A stretch of DNA of 64,000 nucleotides from an uncultured Christensenella sp. (GTDB lineage: Bacteria; Bacillota; Clostridia; Christensenellales; Borkfalkiaceae). The notes under the pieces were generated by a model that was given only the letters and a program-made list of their open reading frames with translations, was not told where the DNA came from and ran no database searches. This document shows, piece after piece, positions 42,449 through 52,100 of this stretch (position 1 is the first letter of the stretch; each line of letters opens with the position of its first letter). The DNA is taken from contig CAJTUK010000001.1 of assembly GCA_910579525.1 (NCBI GenBank), forward strand, positions 310,001 through 374,000, given 5' to 3'. Both the position numbers and the translations under genes were made by a program.

Positions 42449-42477
42449 ATTGTACAACAACGCATTCAAGGTGTCAA
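42449..42477 (-). promoter_or_regulatory. Promoter of rpoB-rpoC
   Basis: Minus-strand TTGACA (42477-42472), a 17-base spacer and TACAAT (42454-42449). It leaves a leader of about 310 bases before rpoB (42129-42440). The leader holds AT-rich dyads, such as AAGTATTATACTT at 42328-42340, but no terminator that I can support. Confidence 0.8.
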
Positions 42478-42510
42478 CCGATTTGCGACGGGTTGTAAAA
42501 TTTATTTTTT

Positions 42511-42762
42511 ATGAGAATCGATAAGTTTTTAAAAGTATCCAGAATATTGAAACGGCGCACCCTCGCGCAACAGGCTTGCGACAAGGGCAAAGTTATAGTC
42601 AACGGAAAAGAAGTAAAGCCCGCCCGCCGGATTAAGGAGGGCGACGAAGTAGAACTTGTTTTTACGGGCGGTTCACTCAAATTCAGAATACTGAAAATAA
42701 AAGAAACGGTTAAAAAGGACGAAGCGCAGTCCCTTTACGAGGTGATAAATGAACGGACATAA
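42511..42762 (+). CDS. rqcP: S4-domain RNA-binding protein RqcP (YabO/Hsp15 family)
   Basis: An 83-aa S4-domain protein. MRIDKFLKVSRILKRRTLA is the S4 start, followed by QACDKGKVIVNGKEVKPAR and EGDEVEL. In Bacillus the homologue binds obstructed 50S subunits with peptidyl-tRNA and, with RqcH, assists alanine tailing in ribosome quality control. The length matches. The 3' end overlaps ispDF by 14 bases. No ribosome binding site is visible before the ATG. Confidence 0.9.
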   Translation: MRIDKFLKVSRILKRRTLAQQACDKGKVIVNGKEVKPARRIKEGDEVELVFTGGSLKFRILKIKETVKKDEAQSLYEVINERT

Positions 42763-43891
42763 AGTCAGCGTTATAATTTGCGCGGCGGGCAAAGGAGAGC
42801 GTGCGGGATTCGGCATAAACAAACTTCTCGCCCCACTCTACGGCGTTCCGGCGCTATGGCATACGCTTAAAAAATTTGACGAAAAAGAAATAGACGAAGT
42901 TATAGTAACCTCGTCTAAAACCGACATAAAAGAAATAACCGCGCTTTGCAAGCCTTTCGGCTACAAAGTCGTGCAGGGCGGTAAGACGCGCACGGAAAGC
43001 GTTAAAAAGGCGCTTAAAAGCGTTACGGGAGATATAGTTTTAATTCACGACGGGGCGAGACCGTTCGTTGATAAACAGCTGATTCTCGACTGCATAGAGT
43101 CGGTTGAAAAATTCGGCAGCGGAGTTGCCGCGGTTAAACTCACAGACAGCGCGGTGAGCGCTTCTTTCGGGCTTGTATGCGATACTCTCGACAGAGAAAA
43201 TACGTTCCGCGTTCAGACTCCGCAAGGATTCATGACAGAGGACATTAGGCGGGCGTACGAACTTTCGGGCACTAAGGTTTATACGGACGACTGCTCGGTT
43301 TATTGCGAATATATTGCGCTTGCAAGACTCGTTCAGGGAAACGAAGAAAACGTCAAGTTGACTTATAAGAGCGATTTTACGCGCGATTTGCCCCCTTTTG
43401 TTTCGGGCGACCGCATAGGTATGGGCGTTGACGTTCACGCATTTTGCGAGGGCAACGGCATAACGCTCGGAGGCGTGAACATTCCCTTTAACAAAGCGTT
43501 TGCGGCGCATAGCGACGGCGACGTAATAATTCACGCGCTTACAGACGCACTGCTCTCCGCCGCCGGTCTCAAAGACATAGGGCACTACTTCCCCGTAGAC
43601 GACGAGCGTTACGAGGGCGCCGACAGCCGCGAGCTTTTGAAACAGGTTGTTTCCATAATCCGCAACGTAGGTTACGCGCCCGCGAACGTTTCGATTACCG
43701 TACAGGCGGAAAAGCCCCGACTTGCCCCTTATATAGATATAATGAAAAAGATATTATCGGAACTTTGCAACATTCCCGCAAGCTGTATTGCAATTGCCGC
43801 GGGAACATGCGAGGGGTTGGGATTTATAGGCGAAGGGCTGGGCGTTACGGCATACGCCGCCGTTTCTTTGAAAGGAGTTAATAATGGCTAA
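42749..43891 (+). CDS. ispDF: Bifunctional IspD-IspF enzyme of the MEP isoprenoid pathway
   Basis: A 380-aa fusion. Residues 1-220 are IspD (2-C-methyl-D-erythritol 4-phosphate cytidylyltransferase): the CTP loop ICAAGKGERAGFGINK, IHDGARPFVD and VQTPQGF are visible. Residues about 222-380 are IspF (cyclodiphosphate synthase): GMGVDVHAF and HSDGDVIIHALTDALL hold the metal ligands, and IAAGTCEGLGFIGEG is the C-terminal signature. The fused form brings two non-consecutive steps of the pathway together, as in Campylobacter and several other groups. AGGTG precedes the ATG inside rqcP. The 3' end overlaps radA by eight bases. Confidence 0.96.
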   Translation: MNGHKVSVIICAAGKGERAGFGINKLLAPLYGVPALWHTLKKFDEKEIDEVIVTSSKTDIKEITALCKPFGYKVVQGGKTRTESVKKALKSVTGDIVLIHDGARPFVDKQLILDCIESVEKFGSGVAAVKLTDSAVSASFGLVCDTLDRENTFRVQTPQGFMTEDIRRAYELSGTKVYTDDCSVYCEYIALARLVQGNEENVKLTYKSDFTRDLPPFVSGDRIGMGVDVHAFCEGNGITLGGVNIPFNKAFAAHSDGDVIIHALTDALLSAAGLKDIGHYFPVDDERYEGADSRELLKQVVSIIRNVGYAPANVSITVQAEKPRLAPYIDIMKKILSELCNIPASCIAIAAGTCEGLGFIGEGLGVTAYAAVSLKGVNNG

Positions 43892-45257
43892 AAATAAAGC
43901 CGCGACCGAGTTCGTTTGCTCGGAGTGCGGGGCTTCAAGCCCGAGGTGGCTGGGGCGTTGCCCCTCGTGCGGAAAATTCAACACGATGGTTGAAGAAATT
44001 ACGGCGACTGCGGACAATTCTTCTAAAGCCGTTAAAAGACAATCTTCGGCGCCGAGAGCCAAGCCGTTAAAGGAAATTACTTACGAAAGGTTTAACCGCA
44101 CGCCGTCGGGCATAAGCGAGTTCGATAACGTTTTGGGCGGCGGCATAGTAAAAGGTTCTTTAGTGCTTTTGGGCGGCGACCCCGGCATAGGTAAATCAAC
44201 CCTGCTTACGCAGATTTCGGCGCACCTTTCGCAAAGCTCTAAAGTTTTATACGTTTCCGCCGAAGAGAGTTGCTCGCAGGTGAAGATGCGCGCGCAGAGG
44301 CTTAACCTCGCTTCCGACGAGATGCTCATAATCAACGAAACCTGCATAGACAACGTCGAGGACGAACTCGACGGCGTGGAGTTTTGCATAATAGACTCCA
44401 TTCAGGCCGTTTATACCGACGACCTCTCCTCCTCCGCCGGTTCGGTTGGGCAAGTGCGGGAATGCGCCGCAAAACTTATGCGCATAGCAAAGAGCCGCGG
44501 AATTACGTTTTTTATCGTCGGGCACGTAACCAAAGAGGGCGCGCTGGCGGGACCCAAAGTTTTGGAGCACATTATGGATACCGTGCTCTACTTCGAGGGG
44601 GAAAATCAGGAAAATTTCAGAATTCTGCGCGCCGTTAAAAACAGATTCGGCAACGTTGCCGAAGTAGGCGTGTTCGAGATGACGGGCGAAGGAATTATAG
44701 CGGTTACCGATTATTCGGGAGTGTTCCTCTCCGAAAGTCGCGGCGAGGAGGCGGGTTCATGCGTTACCCCTACGCAGACGGGCGCAAGGTGTATGAATGT
44801 TGAAATTCAGACGCTGGTTGCAAAAACCGCGTTCGGATTGCCGCGCAGAATGCCGCTGGGAATAGATTATAACAAACTTGTTCTGCTCATAGCCGTGCTT
44901 GAAAAACGTTGCGGCCTGTCGCTGGGCGGGCAGGACGTTTATGTGAACGCAATGGGCGGCATAAAGCTGGGCGAGCCTGCCTGCGATTTAGCGGTCTGCG
45001 CAGCGCTTGCTTCGGCTTACTTCGGCAAACCCGTAGACAAATATACTGCGGTTTTCGGCGAAGTGGGGCTTACGGGCGAGGTTCGCGCGGTATCGTATTG
45101 CGAAAAGCGCGTTGCCGAGTGCGTTAAAATGGGTTTCAAAAAGGTGCTGGTACCGGCAAAAAATATGAAGTCGGTTGCAAAGTATGCGGATAAAGTTAAG
45201 ATAGTCCCCGTGCTATACGTTAACACAATGATAAAGAATCTGTTTAAATCAGAATAA
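43884..45257 (+). CDS. radA: DNA repair protein RadA/Sms
   Basis: A 457-aa RecA-like ATPase that acts in recombination and branch migration. The N-terminal zinc finger is CSECGASSPRWLGRCPSC, Walker A is GGDPGIGKST, the RadA-specific KNRFG motif is in AVKNRFGNVAEVG, and the C-terminal third is Lon protease-like (GIDYNKLVLLIAVLEK, AVCAALASAYFGKP). Length is standard. AGGAG lies upstream of the ATG inside ispDF. It is the last gene of this operon, followed by a terminator. Confidence 0.97.
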   Translation: MAKNKAATEFVCSECGASSPRWLGRCPSCGKFNTMVEEITATADNSSKAVKRQSSAPRAKPLKEITYERFNRTPSGISEFDNVLGGGIVKGSLVLLGGDPGIGKSTLLTQISAHLSQSSKVLYVSAEESCSQVKMRAQRLNLASDEMLIINETCIDNVEDELDGVEFCIIDSIQAVYTDDLSSSAGSVGQVRECAAKLMRIAKSRGITFFIVGHVTKEGALAGPKVLEHIMDTVLYFEGENQENFRILRAVKNRFGNVAEVGVFEMTGEGIIAVTDYSGVFLSESRGEEAGSCVTPTQTGARCMNVEIQTLVAKTAFGLPRRMPLGIDYNKLVLLIAVLEKRCGLSLGGQDVYVNAMGGIKLGEPACDLAVCAALASAYFGKPVDKYTAVFGEVGLTGEVRAVSYCEKRVAECVKMGFKKVLVPAKNMKSVAKYADKVKIVPVLYVNTMIKNLFKSE

Positions 45258-45262
45258 AAAAC

Positions 45263-45289
45263 AAGGCAGGAATCAAATCCTGCCTTTTA
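45263..45289. terminator. Terminator between radA and the sugar transferase gene
   Basis: AAGGCAGGA (45263-45271) pairs with TCCTGCCTT (45278-45286), followed by TTATT on the plus strand and by T-rich sequence on the minus strand. It serves the two convergent genes. Confidence 0.82.
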
Positions 45290-45296
45290 TTATGTT

Positions 45297-46013
45297 TTAT
45301 TTTCCGCTGTGGTCGAACAGCACCATATACATACCTTTGAAAAGTATTTTTGCGTCGAGCCAAAGCGAACGCTTTTCTATATATTCCAAATCGAGCTTTA
45401 CCCAATCGTCGAAGCTGATTGAATTTCTGTTTTTTTGAATTTGCCAAAGGCACAAAAGCCCGCCTTTGACCGAGAGCCTTTTTTTCTGCTCTTCGGTATA
45501 CACCTCCACTTCCTGCGGTTCGGGAGGGCGGGGACCTATTACGCTCATTTGTCCGGTGATGATATTAAAGAGCTGTAACAGTTCGTCAATAGAAAATTTA
45601 CGGAAAAATTTGCCCACGCGCGTAATTCTGGGGTCGTTGGTCATTTTAAACGCGGGAGGGTCCGCCTCGTTGAGCCCCGCGTCTATGAGCTGCTGTTTGA
45701 GCTCGTCAGCATGCGGGCACATGGTACGGATTTTAACGAATTTGAAAGTTTTTCCGTTTTTGCCGACGCGCTCGCAAAGATACACAGGATTATGAAAATC
45801 TTCGAGCCATTTTACAAGAATACATATTAAAATAAACCAGCTTATCAATATAAGCAACAACGTTGCGGATACTATATCGAAAACCCGTTTGAAAAACAGA
45901 TAGCAACCCGTTTTAAACCTGCTTTTTTTGGGCTTTTGCTCCTCGGCAGGCTCGGTAGCCTGTATATCATTTTCAATACCGGCGGATTCCGCCGTTTGCT
46001 TTTTCTCTTTCAT
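45297..46013 (-). CDS. Sugar transferase initiating surface polymer synthesis (monotopic PGT)
   Basis: A 238-aa polyisoprenyl-phosphate sugar-1-phosphate transferase of the small monotopic type. A hydrophilic N-terminal stretch of about 35 residues precedes YLFFKRVFDIVSATLLLIL and the re-entrant membrane helix. The catalytic region has CERVGKNGKTFKFVKIRTM and the Asp-Glu pair in FSIDELLQLFN. MSVIGPRPP follows, all conserved. Such enzymes load the first sugar phosphate of capsule, exopolysaccharide or glycoprotein glycans onto undecaprenyl phosphate. I chose the ATG at 46013, with GGAG nine bases before it, over the ATG at 46037. No other glycosyltransferase genes are adjacent. Confidence 0.92.
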   Translation of the reverse strand: MKEKKQTAESAGIENDIQATEPAEEQKPKKSRFKTGCYLFFKRVFDIVSATLLLILISWFILICILVKWLEDFHNPVYLCERVGKNGKTFKFVKIRTMCPHADELKQQLIDAGLNEADPPAFKMTNDPRITRVGKFFRKFSIDELLQLFNIITGQMSVIGPRPPEPQEVEVYTEEQKKRLSVKGGLLCLWQIQKNRNSISFDDWVKLDLEYIEKRSLWLDAKILFKGMYMVLFDHSGK

Positions 46014-46052
46014 AAGTAATTCTCCGCGCGCATGCACATTGTGCGCGAAATA

Positions 46053-46081
46053 ATTATATCAAAGCGACGACTAAAATACAA
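46053..46081 (-). promoter_or_regulatory. Candidate promoter of the sugar transferase gene
   Basis: Minus-strand TTGTAT (46081-46076), a 17-base spacer and TATAAT (46058-46053). The -10 is perfect and the -35 is weak. Confidence 0.55.
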
Positions 46082-46096
46082 GCGTTTTACACCAGG

Positions 46097-46124
46097 AAAA
46101 CGGCGGGTTTAACAAAACCCGCCG
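46097..46124 (-). terminator. Terminator after the 2231-aa protein gene
   Basis: On the minus strand CGGCGGGTTT (46124-46115) pairs with AAACCCGCCG (46110-46101) and is followed by TTTT. It lies 12 bases after the stop codon. Confidence 0.78.
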
Positions 46125-46135
46125 TAAACGCATTA

Positions 46136-49100
46136 TTATATTTGTTTGTAATTGGCTTTTTCGAGCAGAATTATGTTTTCGTTACCGAGGTTGAACGATA
46201 CTTTTACCCTTGCTCCGCCCTCGGTGCACGAGTTGGCGCAACCCTTGTTTTTTATACCGAAGGTGTTGCCGTTGAGCTCCGCAAAACCAGTCAACGCGTC
46301 GACACCGCTGCCAGTTAATTTTTTAGAAAGTTCTATGCGGTATTCAGCAACGCGCCGAACGCCTGCGGCAACCGCCACTCTCTCGCTCATAGCGCTTGCG
46401 TACTGTGCGCCGGAATAATTACCTTCTATAGTCCAACTCTGTTGTATGAGCTGGAACTTGCGTTCCGCTTTTGTAATTTCGACCTCGAGAGAATCAATCC
46501 ATACCGCGCAGAGCGTTACGGAAACACCGTCTTTATCGTCAAGAGACGAAAGCAAGACTTCTTTAAGCGCCGCTATATCCTTAATATAAATATAGGATAC
46601 AGAGCCGTCTTCCCCAGTCGATTCCATAAACCAGCCGAGCAAAATATTTTGAGAATCGGAGAAGCCGAGAAGATTTTCTTCCACTCCGTAACGGTAAGAC
46701 GCGTTTAACGTGCATAATCCGTTTTCGGTTTTTCCGCTCGCAAACGGCAAATCGCTCTTATAAGTAACATTTACCGTTTTGCCTATCCAGTTTATATAAT
46801 ACGTAACGTCGTTTTCAAGCGTAAATGCCGTTATAGGTTCGCCCTTGAATTCGGGATTGTCGTAATATCCGCCGAAGATAAATCCGTTAGAAACGGGTTT
46901 TACAGGTTCCAAAGTTATTTGAGCGCCATAGTCCGCCGTAAAAGCGTTTACGAACGCACCGCTTCCGTCCTCGACGAAACCTTCGGCGTTTTGCGAACCG
47001 CAGACCGTAACCGTATAGTTGTTTACCGTATATTCCGCGCGGATAACTCTTTGTTCGGCGGTCATATCGGGATTTACCGTAACGTCGGTATATACCCATC
47101 TGCCCGTATGTCCCTTGAATTCGGGAATTTCGGGAAGCCTGTCTGAAAGTTTTTCACCCGCGTAGTAATGAACGGTGATTTCCTCTTCGGGCAAACCGTC
47201 GCGTTCGGGAATCAAAAATCTGACTTCGTAGAATATATCCCACACCGCAACGTAAGTTTCGTCTTTGTCTACTATCGCAGCGAAACAAGCGTCGCCGTCG
47301 GCGTCCGTTCCCGTATAATCGAAGTTAACGAGAGCGTCGCTTCCCTTCAAGGTATAACCCAGCAAGCCGTAAGTTACGCCGTTTTCGTCAGTGAAAAGTA
47401 TATCCTTTTTAAGGTAAATTACTTTATAAGCCTTTTCTTCCGTTTTACGGAAAATTCCGTCTTCGCCTTCCGAGTAGTCGCCGTTTATTTTTACGGAGCT
47501 TTCTACAGTAACTTTATAAGTGTTCATAAACTCGGCGCGGCAAACAACGTTGTCTTCGTCCCTGACTATGAGCCCGTAATTCCAGTCGAGTTTTCTGTTT
47601 TCGGTATCGAGCCCTTTGGGGAGTTCGGGCACGCTGATTTTTGTGTAAACGGTATTAGTGCTTGTGTTGTATAAAACGAGTTGTCTTTCTCCGAATCCGA
47701 TAAACGACGAGTTATCGGTATCCGCCGCATACTCGAAGTTTATGTAAGCTATAGCAAGGGGCGAATTGTTGAAATCGAGATAAGTTTTGCCCGTTTCTTT
47801 TAAGAGCAAATCCCAATCTGTTTTGGCTTTTATTTCTTGGAAACTTTCGCCGCCCAGAACCTGATGCCAGCCGTTGTTTTTAAGTTCGGGCAGAGCGCCG
47901 TTGATTAAATCTTCAGAGGTATCCTCTTTGCCGTCTGCAAGAACTTCGTGAGGGTTATCGTAAGTAAAGTTTGCGTTAAGGTAGACTTTTGCTCCTCCGC
48001 CCAAATTCAACATTGATTTAGGCACTTCGAGTCCGGTAACGGTATACAAACCGTCGTTTTTAACGGCGTTGAATTTTACCGGAATATCGTCTATTTCTTT
48101 ACCTATGATATCGCCTAAAATTCTGTTTGTTCCACCGATTTTTATTTCCCAGCAAGCGGAGTTGCCGCTTTCCGTAAACTTATATACGGGCAGAACGTAA
48201 TCGAGCAATTCGCCGTAGTCCTTGTTTTCTAAATTCGCACCGCCGCTCCCTTCGGGTATGAGCCCCGAAATCTGTTCGAGCAAGCCGTCGAATTTGAACA
48301 TCCAGTCTATCTGGTTGAGTAAATCGCCGAGGAACGCGCTCACAGGCATAACGCGTGTTTCTTCCGCCCCGCCTATAACCCTTTTAATGAACGCCATATC
48401 GTTCATAATAGACAAATACAGTTCGCCGTTGCCCTTTTTGACCGTCGCGTTATAGTTATATACTATATGCGCGTCGGCGTAAACGGAATTGTCTTCTTTA
48501 ATTACGACTTTGAGCGTTTTTACATCGAGATTCAAGTTTACGAGACTTGCGTTAAACAGCCAGGAAACCTTTATGTCGGCGCCTATGTTTCCGCTCAAAA
48601 GATAAGTATGGTTGAGCTCGTAATTCTTGCTGCCGTCGTCGTTTAATCCCGTTTCGTGAGAGGCGGAGTTTACAAGCGCCTTTAAAAGCGTGTCTGCGCC
48701 GTATGCGTTGAGATAACCCGAAAGCCCGCTTGAATTATCGGGTTTTTCTATTTCGCCGTAATTAAGCAACATATTCATATCGAGGCTGTTTACGTTGTTT
48801 TTGCCGAAATAGACGTTATTCAACTCTATACCGCCCAAACGGTTTACGCCGTTTTCGAGAACGTCTTTGGAAATGACGACGTTAAGATAATCTTCTTTTT
48901 CAAAAGGCGTATTGTAAACCGCGGAAGAATTTAAAACTATATTGAGAGTATTGTCGCCGTATGTTACGCTGTCTATATAAGTTTTTGACAGGTCTAACTT
49001 TTCGCCGCCGTCTTCTTTTACCGTCGCAAAACCGGAGAACAGTTCGTTGATAAATTCGTTTAACGACTTGCCGAGTATCTGGGGGATAAGGCTGTCGCCC

Positions 49101-52100
49101 AAAGACGAGAACTGATCTTTGGTATGAGATATGTACTTATCTATTAAATGCTCGTCTATAAGCTGCGAAATTTTGTTAACCGCCTCGGTAAGTTGCGCGT
49201 TGTTTTCAAATGAGATACTATCGAGATTAGCCGCCGCGCCCACCATGGAAACGAGAGTTAAAATTTCGTTCATATCCGCGTACAGCTTAAGGGGCGTTCC
49301 TCCCGCTCTGTTCGAGAGCGAAACGTAGACGTCCATAACCCCGTCGGTAAAATATCCGCCCTGCGTTTTGCCGTTGCCGTCGGTTGAAACGGGGTTGGCG
49401 TCCATTACGAGCAAATCCAAATAAAGGCTGTCGTCTTTAACGTTCTTTGCCGTAAGCGCGAGATTGAACCGAAGATATAAAGGATTTACCGCAGTTTCGC
49501 CGTCGTTTATATAATTTTTGCCGGAATCGTATTCGAGAGAAGCCTCGAACTCGTATTTCAAGCGCGACGACGAGAGATAATCGTTTGAGTAATCGTAAAG
49601 CGTACCCGTGACGTTGGCGGTTATGCGCCCGCCCACCGCCGCGTTAAAAACTTCGAACGGCTGTTTGAGCGCGTCGTAATAACCTTCTTTTTCACCGACC
49701 GACAGCTCGGGCAACGAGTCCGCGGTAAGGTTGACCGCCGCCTTTATGCTGACGCCGAACAGCATTACGTCCGCCTTTATTTTTGTTGATTCGCCTTCGG
49801 CAGGAAGAACCAAAGTCAGGTTTGCGGGAATTACGCTGTTTAAAACGTTAATATTCGCGCTCGTGGAAATTTCACGAAGCCCCGCCGAAAGGTTTGACAA
49901 AAGCTCGCAAACGAGTTTAGCCGCGTCTCCGCCGAATATTTCAACAAGACTGCCGCCGAAAGCAGCGGACATATCCGCGGTACCGAACGGTATTTGGCTC
50001 ATATTTACAAATGCTTTCGTCGAGCCGACCGCAATATAGAGGATTTGCGAATCTGACTCGAAGTCCACCCTTAAATCGCCGAATACAGCGCGGACAGATT
50101 TGAGTTTGCCCCGATTGAGAGCAATGGTGATTTTACCGTTCAAATCGGCTTTATCTAAAGTAAGCGACGCGTCAACGGTAATTTCTCCGTTGAGTATATC
50201 CACGTATTCGCCGAGGTCGGCGGGAAGGTCTACCTTTTCGTTAGTGAAGCCTGCGACGAGTTTTATTTTCAGATCCGAGGGATTGCTTGCGTTGCCTGAT
50301 TCAACGAAGTCTTTTACGTTAATATCCGCGTCCACGGAAAACCCGCCGAAGAGGTTGACTTTTATTTCCGCCGTAATAGCTTTGCCGAAAAGTTCGGAAC
50401 TGATTTTGGTTGAAACGCCGTCGTTGACGAACGTGAGAGCCGATACGATTTCTTCTATAATATTACCGAGTCCGGAATCCGCCGTCGAAGCGCCGTTTGC
50501 ACCGCCGAATACCGAAGACGGAATCATATATTTTACGGTTCCGTCCGTAACGTAAAGATTCCCTTCGTAATAATAAATTCCGAAACCGCCGAATTCGGCG
50601 CGCAAACCGTCGAACTTGCCGTCTTTAAGCACAATATGCGCAACGCCGTTCAAATCAAGTTTATCGAGTTTAATATTCAAACCGAGGGTTAAGCCCTCGT
50701 TGAGGACGTCGGTATACTTTGACAAATCGGGGAGAGTCACGTCGGCGTTGACAAGCGCGAGACTTACGTTAATATCCTGACCGAAAGCGTTAACGGACGC
50801 GTCTATCTTTATACCGTCCGCGAGACGAACGCCGAGCGCCGCCGTTACCGTTTGACCCAGAACTTCGAGCCCAGCCTGCGTATTAATTTTTCCGTCGCCT
50901 GCGGAAAGGTTATGTATTATCTGCGATATAACTCCGTTTATATCAGCCCCGACGAAAAACGAAGAGAGGTCTGCGCCGCCGTTTTTAAGTGCTGACAATC
51001 CGAATTTGTAGTTTACTTTTCCGTCGCTCAATCCCAGCATATCGGCGGAATAATCGTAATAAACGCTTAAATCTCCGAGTTCGGCGTATATGCCTTTAAA
51101 TTCGCCGGCACGCATAGCTATATGCGCGAAGCCGTCGAGTTTAAGCCCGCCGAGCGACGCGTCTATATCTACGGTAAGCCCGTCGTTGAGAATATCGGTA
51201 TATCCCGATATGTCTGCGGGTTTTGCGGGGATATCCCCCTCCGTACCGAAGCGGAGTTCGGCTTTTATCAACTTGTCGCCTACGGGAATTTCAGCCGCGC
51301 AATAATCGAGCGCCACCGTGCCTTCGCCCGGAATAAAATTGAACGAAAGATTGATTTTTAATCCTAATATATCGAGAACGGTTTCGAGCAGAGTGGAGTT
51401 TTCGCCCACGGTGAACTTGCCGTTCATAATCTGTTGCATCAACGCGTCGGTATCGAGGCTGAAACTTCCCCCCGCCGCTTTGGTCTGCTCCGCAGGCGCA
51501 AACAGCGCGCCCGCATTCAGTTTGTATTTTGCGGAACCGTCCGAAACATAGAGAACGTTTTCCGAGTCCATAAAGACGGATATATCTCCGAGCCTAACGC
51601 GCAGGTCGGTAAGTTTTTTATTCTTCATCCCCACGTAAGCCACGCCGTTAAGTTCAAGATTGTCTATAGTCAAATCGACTTTGAAAACGCCTCCGTCGGT
51701 AAGAACGGAACCGAACGCCGCGCCGAGATAGGTTGCCGCGGAAGGAGCTTCTTCCACTATGCCGGAAGAAGCGATATCTTCATATTTCTTGAAATAGTCT
51801 TCGTAAAAGCTGTTTTTGGCGTTCTCCTCGCCGTAGTCGTAAGTGACGTTGGTTTTAGACGAGCAGGGTATTGCGCCCATAGCGGTGTATTCGTCGTTGA
51901 TTTCGAAAGACAGCACGCGCCAGTCTTTATCGAAAACGTAGGTTAAGCTAGTCTTTTTTATGGACGGAAGCGAGGGCAAATCGCCGGTTGCCTTCATTTG
52001 CTTTACGTAATAGCAGTCTGCGGCGAACTCCGCCTCCGCGGAACTCAATCCAACGTTTAGCTCCAACGTCATCTCGAAGTTGCCTTCGGAGTTTTGCGTA

